Below are positions 8,332 through 16,096 of a DNA stretch of 64,000 nucleotides, one piece after another. Both the position numbers and the translations under genes were made by a program. Where the stretch lies: contig QQUE01000015.1 in the NCBI GenBank assembly GCA_008501765.1, positions 124,001 through 188,000 of the forward strand, in the 5' to 3' direction. Under the pieces are notes generated by a model. The model did not search any database. It saw only the letters and a list, made by a program, of their open reading frames with translations, and had not been told where the DNA came from. Numbering within the stretch: position 1 is the stretch's first letter; each line of letters starts with the position of its first letter. The stretch is from Calditrichota bacterium (GTDB taxonomy: Bacteria; Zhuqueibacterota; Zhuqueibacteria; Zhuqueibacterales; Geothermadaptataceae).

Positions 8332-9315
8332 ATGGATGAAATAAATATCGAACAAATTTTTCTCAAATGGCGCGAAGACAGGCTGTCGGAAAACGAAATG
8401 GTCTGGCTGAAAAACCAACAGCAGTCGGACGAATTTCAAAAGCATTGGGCCGAGCTCATTAAAACCTGGCAATTCAGCAACCAGGTACAAGTGCCCAACG
8501 GTTCGACCGTAGAAATGCAGTGGAACCGCCTTACAAAACGTCTTCAACACGGTGCCGCGCCTGCTAAAATAAAATCAGATTGGCTTGGCTGGCGAAAAGC
8601 TATTCATCCACGCCCGATCTTCGCACTGGCAGCTTCTGTAGTAATTTTATTTATTGCCTGGACTTTTTTCCTGAAAACGGACACGGTCGTTCACAAAATA
8701 ATCGCAGCGCCTGCAACACAAATTTCACAGAAATTACCGGACGGCAGTCGCATCGAATTGAATAGCGGTAGCGAACTGACCTATTCAGATTTGTTCGACA
8801 AAGAAAACCGGGTTGTGCAGCTCCGCGGTGAAGCATTTTTTCAGGTGCAAAAGTCCGAAAAAGTATTTATAATTAATACCAGAGATGGTGAAATTCATGT
8901 TCTCGGAACGGCATTAAATGTGCGGACCTTTGACCAACAAACACGGGTGGCAGTGCAGTCCGGCACCGTGAAACTTGTCGATTACAGCGGCGCGCAAATT
9001 ATGCGGTTGGAACAAAACGAAGTTGGAATTTTAAGCGAAAACAGAGTACATAAATTTTCCGGATTCGCAGTTGCAACCGAATTTTCATGGCGCGAAGGAG
9101 AGATCATCTTTGTTCAGTCCGAACTCAAAAACGCAATCGCAGAATTAAACCGCCGCTTTGCAACCGATATTCGAATTGCCGACGATCTGCGTCATCTGAA
9201 ACTTTCAGCCCACTTTAAAAATGAAAAACTGCAGGATATTTTAAATTTCATTGCGCAAGCAACCGGGGCGCATGTGCAGAAAAAGGGAGAAATTTTCTGG
9301 CTGGAAAAAGACTAA
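8332..9315 (+). CDS. FecR-type antisigma/signal transducer
   Basis: About 327 residues. I chose the ATG at 8332, where GGAG lies 6 bases upstream; the longer TTG start would overlap that site. The cytoplasmic N-terminus (~1-90, antisigma part) is followed by one membrane segment at ~95-113 (FALAASVVILFIAWTFFL). Then comes the FecR periplasmic domain (LPDGSRIELNSGSELTY, RGEAFFQV, VLGTALNVRTF) and a C-terminal DUF4974/STN-like domain (LNRRFATDIRI, LQDILNFIAQATG). In the known Fec system the N-terminus holds the sigma factor and the periplasmic part contacts the TonB receptor's N-terminal domain. The downstream receptor appears to start inside its last codons, so the two are translationally coupled. 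Confidence 0.92.
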   Translation: MDEINIEQIFLKWREDRLSENEMVWLKNQQQSDEFQKHWAELIKTWQFSNQVQVPNGSTVEMQWNRLTKRLQHGAAPAKIKSDWLGWRKAIHPRPIFALAASVVILFIAWTFFLKTDTVVHKIIAAPATQISQKLPDGSRIELNSGSELTYSDLFDKENRVVQLRGEAFFQVQKSEKVFIINTRDGEIHVLGTALNVRTFDQQTRVAVQSGTVKLVDYSGAQIMRLEQNEVGILSENRVHKFSGFAVATEFSWREGEIIFVQSELKNAIAELNRRFATDIRIADDLRHLKLSAHFKNEKLQDILNFIAQATGAHVQKKGEIFWLEKD

Positions 9316-11711
9316 AAACAGCGCTTGCGCTTAATATTGTGTGCCTCGCTTTTATGTTTGCCGAAACCGCAAAAGCCCAGGGCCCTCTGGTGAAAATTCA
9401 AGTTGAGAACGAGAAACTGACCACAGTTCTCGAGAACTTTTCAACCCAGAGTCGCATCCGGCTGGTATATGCATCATCGAGCACAGATTCCATTAAAATT
9501 ACAATCAAGGTCACCGACAGCCCTGCCCGCGTCTTGAAAAAAATTCTCCGGCAAACTCCACTCGATTTCCTTCAGCCTGCTCCAGATTTGTGGATTATTT
9601 TGCCTCAAGCTGAAACCAATCACCTGCCGGCCCATCTTTTTGGAATAATTCGCGAACAGAAAACGCGCACCCCCGTGGAAGCGGCAAGTGTCTTTTTAAA
9701 GGGCACGCGTCACGGGTGCGCCAGCGACATCACGGGAAGATATTCGCTGGAAAATATCGAATCTGGTAAATACACACTGGTGGTGCAACGTATCGGATTT
9801 AAAAAATGGGAAAAGGAGATAGTTGTGCCTGGAAATGGCTCTATCGAGCGAAATATTCTTCTTTTCACCGCACCAGAGCCAATGCCGGAAATTTTAATCG
9901 AAGAAGACCGCAATCTGGAAAAAAGCCAAATTCGTCTCGCCCGGCAAAGTATTTCGGCGCGACAAATGGCCATCCCGCCACTTTTAAACGACGGGGACGC
10001 TTTTGCCGTGATTCAGCATATGCCCGGGGTTTCGAGCCAGGATCCCGATGATGTTTTTCCACATATTGAAGGTGGAACTGCCGCAGAAATGGCAGTACAA
10101 ATCGACGGTATTCCCGTTTTTGTGCCGACGTACAGTCGCAATCGTCGCAGCATTTTCGCAACACAAATGCTGGAAAGTCTGCACATTTTACGCGCCGGCT
10201 ACGACGCGAGCCACGGTGAAGCACTGACCGGTGTTGTGGCTATGAAATCAACAACTATAAATGTCTCCCGGCCGCGGTTCCAGGCTGGCCTTCATACCCG
10301 CGGATTTTCAATCGGAGCACAGGCACAAAAAGGCGCATTTTCATTGCTCACTTTTGCCCGACGCACGAGTTTGCGAAATACTGACAACGATATTCGTGAA
10401 AATGTCAGCGATTTTATGCAAAAGATTGTATGGCAACGAAATCAGAAGCACAGATTTGAGTTGTTGGCTTTGCTCGGCAGCGGCGCGTTTACTCAGAGTA
10501 ATTCCGTTTCAACACCAGTGTTAATCAATGCAAGTACAGGCTTAAAATACTCGGTTGAGATGCAAAATAAAGGACAGGTAACTTGGACGATATATAATTC
10601 ATCACTGCAAAGTAGAGCCTGGGAAACAGGCAGTATCTTAAAATTTATCTACCGTTTTACCCCTTCACTGGAAGTCGAATCCGGATTGCATTATTTTACG
10701 TTGCGCTCAGAAGGCGATGCTCCAATTGATTCACTCTATTCATATAAATTCATCCTGCCGGAATTTGTCGAATACGATTTGCTGTCGGAAAAACTTTTCA
10801 GCCAGTCGGTGGAGCTGGCTACTTTTTACGGGCAGGCCTTCTGGCAGCACAAAAAATGGGCAGTCCGCGCGGGGTTGCGGCTTCCACGGCATTCACAAAC
10901 TGGGAAAATAGAATATGCCCCGCGGCTGCAATTCAGTTATAATCCATTAACTTTTATCAATCTTCAATTGAGCACAGGGCGCTATTTTCAATTTGCCGAT
11001 CGTAGTTACGCATCTGAAGCAAAATCCGGGGACGATTTTGGGCAGGGCGAATATGTGGTTGTCGGCTCGAATAATCTTCCTGCAGAAGCCCGACATTACC
11101 GCTTCGAAGCTTCTATAAATGTGCCTGCCGGCTGGGGATTTTCAGTTGCTGTGTATCAAAAAAGAATGGATTTGCATTCGCGTTTGTATCACACCCGGCT
11201 GAACCAGGTTTCGTGGCTGCTGCCGCTGGAAAATGGCAAATCTCAGGGTATTCAAACGTATGTGACCAAAAATATAGGGCCGCTGCAGGGGTGGATAAGT
11301 TATACTTTTAATTCAACGAAATACCGCAGCAGCGGTGGCGTTGAATTCATTCCGTATTTTCAGAGGAAAAATATTTATCAAATGGCATTGAGCAATTATA
11401 TTTCCGCTTCATTGCAGCTCAAATGGCATTATGCGAAGTACACCGGATTTCCCGAGCGGTTGTGGGGGCCGGAAAACATCCAAATTCTCGATCCGTTGAT
11501 GCCGGCAGAGGAGTTTGCCGAAAGATACCTCGCCCCAGATTCACGCATCGGTTCACGCACTAAAATAGCTTTTGGGCTTAGCTGGAAATTCCGCGGGCCC
11601 CGCCAACCGCACGCGATTGATTTTACTGCAGAGAACATAATCAGCGATCATGGTCCCGATATTGATGACCAGTTTCGTTTTTGGGCGGGGTACCGGTTTG
11701 CGGTGAAGTAA
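9297..11711 (+). CDS. TonB-dependent transducer receptor with STN domain
   Basis: An outer-membrane receptor of ~804 residues. After a signal peptide come the STN domain (~30-105: VENEKLTTVLENFSTQSRI), a carboxypeptidase-regulatory-like domain (GIIREQKTRTPVEAASVFL, DITGRYSLENI), a plug with QIDGIPVF, and a beta-barrel ending in YRFAVK. The first in-frame conventional start (GTG 9339) leaves only MCLAFMFAETAKA as leader. Upstream codons supply AGKRLKTALALNIV, a proper basic plus hydrophobic signal peptide. AGGGAG lies 7 bases before a CTG at 9297, so I call the start there, overlapping fecR by 19 bases. The CTG start is inference; the gene identity is firm. It should import an unknown ligand and signal through FecR to the sigma factor. 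Confidence 0.88.
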   Translation: MAGKRLKTALALNIVCLAFMFAETAKAQGPLVKIQVENEKLTTVLENFSTQSRIRLVYASSSTDSIKITIKVTDSPARVLKKILRQTPLDFLQPAPDLWIILPQAETNHLPAHLFGIIREQKTRTPVEAASVFLKGTRHGCASDITGRYSLENIESGKYTLVVQRIGFKKWEKEIVVPGNGSIERNILLFTAPEPMPEILIEEDRNLEKSQIRLARQSISARQMAIPPLLNDGDAFAVIQHMPGVSSQDPDDVFPHIEGGTAAEMAVQIDGIPVFVPTYSRNRRSIFATQMLESLHILRAGYDASHGEALTGVVAMKSTTINVSRPRFQAGLHTRGFSIGAQAQKGAFSLLTFARRTSLRNTDNDIRENVSDFMQKIVWQRNQKHRFELLALLGSGAFTQSNSVSTPVLINASTGLKYSVEMQNKGQVTWTIYNSSLQSRAWETGSILKFIYRFTPSLEVESGLHYFTLRSEGDAPIDSLYSYKFILPEFVEYDLLSEKLFSQSVELATFYGQAFWQHKKWAVRAGLRLPRHSQTGKIEYAPRLQFSYNPLTFINLQLSTGRYFQFADRSYASEAKSGDDFGQGEYVVVGSNNLPAEARHYRFEASINVPAGWGFSVAVYQKRMDLHSRLYHTRLNQVSWLLPLENGKSQGIQTYVTKNIGPLQGWISYTFNSTKYRSSGGVEFIPYFQRKNIYQMALSNYISASLQLKWHYAKYTGFPERLWGPENIQILDPLMPAEEFAERYLAPDSRIGSRTKIAFGLSWKFRGPRQPHAIDFTAENIISDHGPDIDDQFRFWAGYRFAVK

Positions 11712-11743
11712 CCATGTCTCAGTTCTAAACAGATTCTACACGA

Positions 11744-11771
11744 AAAAATGTAGCACCATTCCTACATTTTT
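11744..11771. terminator. Terminator after the TonB receptor
   Basis: AAAAATGTAG (11744-11753) pairs perfectly with CTACATTTTT (11762-11771) around an 8-base loop, giving a stem that ends in a T tract on either strand. It lies 33 bases past the receptor stop and before hicA. Confidence 0.6.
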
Positions 11772-11848
11772 AATTGCATTCTTCAGCTCGCAGTAATATA
11801 TTTTGTAGTTGAATCTTTACTGTATCAAGATTTTGAACGTATGAATTG

Positions 11849-12103
11849 ATGAATAGGAAAAAATTTTTCAAGAAAATTATTCGAAACAAGAATAATGTCA
11901 AATTTTCTGACTTTACTAATTTGATAATCGGATTTGGATTTTCCATTGATCGTATTCGTGGAAGCCACCATATCTATAAATATAAGTCAGGTGCTATTAT
12001 TTTAAATTTACAAAATGTCAATGGAGAGGTTAAACCTTATCAAATTTCTCAATTTCTTAAAATCGTTGAAAAAAATGCTCTCGAATTAAAGGATGATTCA
12101 TGA
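11849..12103 (+). CDS. hicA: HicA-type mRNA interferase toxin
   Basis: An 84-85 residue protein with the HicA double-stranded-RNA-binding-like fold: LIIGFGFSIDRIRGSHHIYK contains the conserved G-S-H-H with the catalytic histidine, then IILNLQN and KPYQISQFLKIVE. HicA toxins cleave mRNA and are held inactive by HicB. The start is either ATG 11849 or the TTG just before it (11846); no clear ribosome site separates them. The stop overlaps the start of the next gene by four bases (ATGA), the usual coupling for this pair. AT content is higher than in the receptor upstream. The pair sits between two related copies of the receptor's 3' end. Confidence 0.85.
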   Translation: MNRKKFFKKIIRNKNNVKFSDFTNLIIGFGFSIDRIRGSHHIYKYKSGAIILNLQNVNGEVKPYQISQFLKIVEKNALELKDDS

Positions 12104-12318
12104 AAGATTATCATATCAATATATTTTATAGCGAGGAAGATGGTGGGTACATCGCGGATATTCCAGATCTCGAGATGTGCAGCGCATTTGGCGCTACCCA
12201 AGAACAAGCTTTAATCGAAGTACAAGCTGCAAAAAAACTATGGATAGAGGCTGCAAAAGAGAATGGTTATCCTATTCCCCATCCTACCTATAAACCTGCA
12301 ATTTATGCTATTTCTTAA
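12100..12318 (+). CDS. hicB: HicB-type antitoxin
   Basis: 72 residues with the HicB partial RNase-H fold: YHINIFYSEEDGGYIADIPD, then CSAFGATQEQALIEVQAA and AAKENGYPIPHP. It should bind and neutralise the HicA made from the overlapping gene upstream. It is short: there is no added ribbon-helix-helix or HTH segment. If it autoregulates the operon it must do so without the DNA-binding tail seen in many HicB proteins. Family assignment is strong from motif and context. Confidence 0.85.
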   Translation: MKDYHINIFYSEEDGGYIADIPDLEMCSAFGATQEQALIEVQAAKKLWIEAAKENGYPIPHPTYKPAIYAIS

Positions 12319-12360
12319 GTTCCAAATTTATAGATTTAATCCCGCTTCGGGCCTTGTGTA

Positions 12361-12510
12361 AAAATGGCCTTCGGCTTGAGCTGGAAATTCCGCGGGCCCC
12401 GCCAACCGCACGCGATTGATTTTACTGCGGAAAATATAATCAGCGATCGCGGTCCCGATATTGATGACCAATTTCGTTTCTGGGCGGGGTACCGGTTTGC
12501 GGTGAAGTGA
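12361..12510 (+). pseudogene. Orphan 3' end of a second TonB-receptor allele
   Basis: 50 codons including the stop, without a start or the rest of the gene. They match the last 50 codons of the TonB receptor (11562-11711) residue for residue except two (I to M and H to R). The DNA differs at about a dozen third-codon positions (GCA/GCG, GAG/GAA, AAC/AAT, CAG/CAA) and the stop is TGA instead of TAA. The synonymous pattern means this came from a diverged but once-functional homologue, not from a recent local duplication. It sits immediately after hicAB. Confidence 0.85.
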
Positions 12511-12603
12511 TTGCCATAATTGGGCTCAAACTTTAAGGCTTACATCAATTAATTCCTGCAAATAACATCGCCTAACAAGTTTTTGAGTACCAACAAGATA
12601 ATT

Positions 12604-13278
12604 TCAAAAAGAGTAAAGTAACAATACCTGCATGGAATCGAGTTTATCTTTAATGTCATGCGTAGTAAAGCCTTCAATCTTTGTTGACGCATGGGAATAA
12701 CTTATTGATAAAGCGAATTGCCTATATTCGAATGTCATGCCATATTGAATACCATTCTGAAGAACCATCGCTTCATATTCATCTTTTCGAACATAATCGT
12801 ATTCGAGGTTATCCAACTCATCTGGCCCAAACAAATAATGCTCTGTCACGCTGCCATCTGTACCTCTTTTTATTGGCAGTGCGAGAAAAGGAGCAACATA
12901 TAGAGAAAGGTTTACTGATTTATATTCAGGCAAGCGATAACCTGTTTTTAGAGTCAAGTCAATAAATGAAATATTGGGTTTAATATCCCCTGCAACTATG
13001 ACAGCACCAGATTCATCAACCCATATAAGTAGTCTTTTATTCTCCAAAGCAGTAATGAGTTGAGCATATCCGAGTTCAAGTCCTACAAATCCATTGAAAT
13101 TTTTAACAGGAAAGAAATTCCTTCCAACACCGAAAAGAAACCCGGGCTTACTTTTTCCTCCCTCGGTTCTGAATTTTGCCAGACTCATACCCATATTAAC
13201 ATATGGGCCTTTTTGAGCCTGCAGGGAAGGCAAAATAAATATTATGAATGCGAATAATAAAATTATTGACTTTTTCAA
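12604..13278 (-). CDS. Outer-membrane beta-barrel protein (porin-like)
   Basis: 224 residues starting at a TTG (13278), seven bases after AAAGGA. This start gives a clean signal peptide, MKKSIILLFAFIIFILPS cleaved near LQAQ. The longer ATG frame adds a nonsense-like tail before it. The rest alternates short hydrophobic strands (YVNMGMSLAKF, GFVGLELGYAQL, LTLKTGYRL, VNLSLYVAPF, MTFEYRQFALSISYSH) and ends in VLLLYSF with a terminal phenylalanine, typical of proteins inserted by BamA. It most resembles small OmpA/PorT-like barrels. No ligand can be read from sequence. Confidence 0.75.
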   Translation of the reverse strand: MKKSIILLFAFIIFILPSLQAQKGPYVNMGMSLAKFRTEGGKSKPGFLFGVGRNFFPVKNFNGFVGLELGYAQLITALENKRLLIWVDESGAVIVAGDIKPNISFIDLTLKTGYRLPEYKSVNLSLYVAPFLALPIKRGTDGSVTEHYLFGPDELDNLEYDYVRKDEYEAMVLQNGIQYGMTFEYRQFALSISYSHASTKIEGFTTHDIKDKLDSMQVLLLYSF

Positions 13279-13398
13279 TTTTCTTTCCTTTTTATGCGAC
13301 AAGTGCATTTCCCATAATATGAAATAGAAGCCAATATACCTGACTAAAAAACAATCCAATTCCCGTACCCAAGTTCGACTTGTGCACCTTTGGTTGAT

Positions 13399-15351
13399 TT
13401 ACTTCACCAAACTCAAACTCTTCACTTGAGAAAAATCCTGCGTCCACATTTTGTAATAATAAATACCGCTAGCAGCAGGCAAACCATAGGCTGTACGGCC
13501 GTGCCATTCAACAGTATGGTTCCCGGTGTTTTTCACTGAATTAACCAGTGTTCTGATCCGTTGTCCCAGGCTATTAAAAATAGCGATGGTGACAAATTCA
13601 CTTTGAGGCAGATAAAACCCAATGCGGGTCGATGGATTGAACGGATTGGGATAATTCTGCGACAATTGGTAATTTTGGGGCCGATTTTCCAGTTCAGCGA
13701 CAGCCACAGCGCCAGGATCGACCACCCGAATATCATCAAACCAAAATTGTGCACTGCCGAGATCGTTGTGTTCTGCGACAAGCTCAAATCGATCGACCGC
13801 AGTCCAATCAAATTTTCCCGAGGGCTCAAACCAGCCATCATCCCATGAGCCGCCATCACTAAATTGGGACAGCAGAATGTGCAGATTGTGCCACTGCCCA
13901 TCCATCGGCAGAGCCGGTTCAGAAACCGTATAATTCATTCGCCAGGGATGATCACCGGCCTCGGTGGTTTTTGAATCTATAAACCGCAGATCTATTTTCT
14001 TGCCCGGCGTGTCGCCGCGCATCCATAAATTTAAGGCAAATCCAGCATCATGCAATACCGTCAAATCTTTGTCAGGCTTAAAATAGAAAGCGATATTTTG
14101 ATATTGGGCTGCACCAGTCCAGCTAATACAATAGAGTCCGTTTTGTGGTTCGTTTTCTGAATAATAATCGAGGGTGCCCGAATTTCCAAATTCTGCTGCA
14201 GAAATATTCTCCGCAATATAATCACGATAGATAGCAAATTCGTCCTCATCCGGAGTGATATTGAACTCACTTTGTGAGAGTGGAGTCAAGCCCATCGCTT
14301 CGATGAGCGGCACATTGAGATCGCTCTGCCACAGGTGATTCGAGCCTTTTTCATAAATACCAAAACTGCCGTTGAACTCCCACAACGTCCAGCTAATTTT
14401 ATTCTCGGTAAGATAATCCGTCACTACTTTGTGCCAGCGGACGCGATCGCCATTTTCACTGTTATCCATCAATACCCCGAATTCACCGCAGAAAATGGGC
14501 ACATTTCGTTGCGCAGCAAAATTGATAGCGATATCGAACAATTCCTTGATTTTTACCGAGTTGCCTTCGGTTGGATAGGCATCGTAGGAGTTGGCTATCC
14601 AGGAATTTCGCAAGCTCGTTGGCAGCGCCGGCATGCGGCCAGATTCGTAAGGATAAGGTACGCCACTCAATGGTGCCATCGACGGCTCCACCCAACTTGC
14701 ACCCTGGTGGGTAAATATAAATGGATCGTAGAAATGGAACGTATAAATGAGGTTGTCATCATCATAAACCGGCATTGCGGCAAGATTCTGGTAGCTGTTC
14801 CAACTTGCCGGCCCGATGATAACTGTATGTTTTGTATCAATTTCACGGATTGCAGCCAGCACATTTTTTTGAATATCATTCCAAAGCACATCGCTTATGC
14901 CGTGGGGTTCATTCAGTATTTCGAAATAAATAAAAGTAGAACGATTTTGATAATGCTCGGCCATCTGCTGCCACACAGGGACAAGCACGTCACCGATATG
15001 TGGATCGGTGTCCACGGCAGGATCGAAAGTATGGTTGTCGAGAATGAGGTGGATTTGCAATTCTTCAGCCCAGTCAACGACCTGATCGAGAAATGAATAA
15101 AAGAGCGGGTCGATTTTGTAATCTGGCGCGCCATCGGTCATAAAATGTAAATTTAATGGCAGTCGCACGACATCGCAGCCCATGGTTTGCAGGATGACGA
15201 AATCCTGTTTGTTGATTTTTGTAAACTGAATCTGGCGAACGCTGGGCGCCTGAAACCATCCGGCAATATTTACACCGCGGGAAAAAGGCAATTCCGTAGC
15301 GGATAAAATTTGTGTGGTAAAAAACGTGCATAAAAACATCTTCTTCAACAT
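13399..15351 (-). CDS. Secreted GH5-type glycoside hydrolase with T9SS sorting domain
   Basis: 650 residues: signal peptide (~1-18), a GH5 cellulase-type TIM barrel (~22-350), a carbohydrate-binding-like beta-sandwich (~385-550, resembling the CBM11/CIA30 fold), and a C-terminal T9SS type A sorting domain (~560-650: NYPNPFNPSTRIGFYLPQ, LPAASGIYYYKMW). The acid/base glutamate is E148 in LNEPHG and the nucleophile E290 in CGEFG; W and H residues of the substrate cleft are also present. It should hydrolyse a beta-glucan or beta-mannan outside the cell and be anchored or released after T9SS passage. Substrate is uncertain because GH5 covers many. It is a monocistronic gene with its own leader. 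Confidence 0.9.
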   Translation of the reverse strand: MLKKMFLCTFFTTQILSATELPFSRGVNIAGWFQAPSVRQIQFTKINKQDFVILQTMGCDVVRLPLNLHFMTDGAPDYKIDPLFYSFLDQVVDWAEELQIHLILDNHTFDPAVDTDPHIGDVLVPVWQQMAEHYQNRSTFIYFEILNEPHGISDVLWNDIQKNVLAAIREIDTKHTVIIGPASWNSYQNLAAMPVYDDDNLIYTFHFYDPFIFTHQGASWVEPSMAPLSGVPYPYESGRMPALPTSLRNSWIANSYDAYPTEGNSVKIKELFDIAINFAAQRNVPIFCGEFGVLMDNSENGDRVRWHKVVTDYLTENKISWTLWEFNGSFGIYEKGSNHLWQSDLNVPLIEAMGLTPLSQSEFNITPDEDEFAIYRDYIAENISAAEFGNSGTLDYYSENEPQNGLYCISWTGAAQYQNIAFYFKPDKDLTVLHDAGFALNLWMRGDTPGKKIDLRFIDSKTTEAGDHPWRMNYTVSEPALPMDGQWHNLHILLSQFSDGGSWDDGWFEPSGKFDWTAVDRFELVAEHNDLGSAQFWFDDIRVVDPGAVAVAELENRPQNYQLSQNYPNPFNPSTRIGFYLPQSEFVTIAIFNSLGQRIRTLVNSVKNTGNHTVEWHGRTAYGLPAASGIYYYKMWTQDFSQVKSLSLVK

Positions 15352-15421
15352 CGATCTTTCTCCTGAAACATTTTATTCAACAATTCGTGGCTTTACAGAA
15401 CATTACTACCATTTTAAGCCA

Positions 15422-15835
15422 TCAATTTATCATTGCCACAAGCACATAATATCGCAATAAACGCAGGGAAAAAGAGATAACGACAAACATCAAAAAATTC
15501 ATCCGCAATACGCCGGCAGCGATGGTTATCGGATCGCCGATCACCGGCATCCAGGACAGAAAAAGCGCCAGTATGCCATATTTTTCAGCTAATTTATAAG
15601 CCCGGGATTGCAGCAGTTCTGTTTTTTTCGCAAGCCATTTTTCTGCCGCAAACCATCCGATACCATAATTCATCGCGATGCCGAGGCAATTGCCTATGCC
15701 CGCCCAAAGCAAAACCTGCCACGGATCCCATTCGAGGTAGATCGCCCCGAGAATGGCTGCTTCCGAACTCACCGGAATAACCGAGGCAGAGAGAAACGCA
15801 AAAACTAAAAGTCCCCAATATCCATATTCTAACAT
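15422..15835 (-). CDS. YqaA/DedA-like membrane protein
   Basis: 137 residues, nearly all membrane-embedded. I prefer the ATG at 15835, which has AGGA six bases upstream; the ATG at 15850 has none. The pattern is a short N-terminal segment (YGYWGLLVFAFLSASVIP), a re-entrant region (SEAAILGAIY, GNCLGIAMNYGIGWFAAEKW) and a C-terminal pair of helices containing LSWMPVIGDPITIAAGVLRM, the signature of the small YqaA branch of the VTT/DedA family. Members of the wider family move or scramble lipids such as undecaprenyl phosphate; YqaA itself has no firm function. It stands alone here. Confidence 0.8.
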   Translation of the reverse strand: MLEYGYWGLLVFAFLSASVIPVSSEAAILGAIYLEWDPWQVLLWAGIGNCLGIAMNYGIGWFAAEKWLAKKTELLQSRAYKLAEKYGILALFLSWMPVIGDPITIAAGVLRMNFLMFVVISFSLRLLRYYVLVAMIN

Positions 15836-16003
15836 AAAATTCCTGATCATTTTCGGCGTAGATTAATTTCCGGTACTATCCGGCCAGCGGCAGATTAAGG
15901 AAATCCATGAAATAATCAAAATTATTTTCAGTGCCGCAATATAATTATGGGGGTATCGTTGCCGGCGTTCGTTATTCATATTAAGTTTTGATGTGCGTTG
16001 GGC

Positions 16004-16036
16004 AAACCTTCCAGGTTTTAAAAACCTGGAAGGTTT
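16004..16036. repeat. CCTTCCAGG inverted repeat
   Basis: AAACCTTCCAGG and CCTGGAAGGTTT face each other around TTTTAAAA, giving a perfect palindrome. It belongs to the same family as 4299-4332 (one base different in each arm). It lies in the leader 60 bases before the next gene's ribosome site. Confidence 0.65.
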
Positions 16037-16096
16037 TGAAGTTCAACCAGGGCACCGGGGGGATGCCCTGTAGATATTTTTAAAATGGAGGATAAA

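Noticed and set aside
12567-12600. CGCCTAACAAG at the hicAB downstream region, like an attC left end
   Set aside because: No matching GTTRRRY end or inverted L boxes within 60-150 bases; the right side runs into a coding region.
14335-15096. 253-codon frame opposite the GH5 gene
   Set aside because: Antisense shadow; no signal peptide, ribosome site or family motif.
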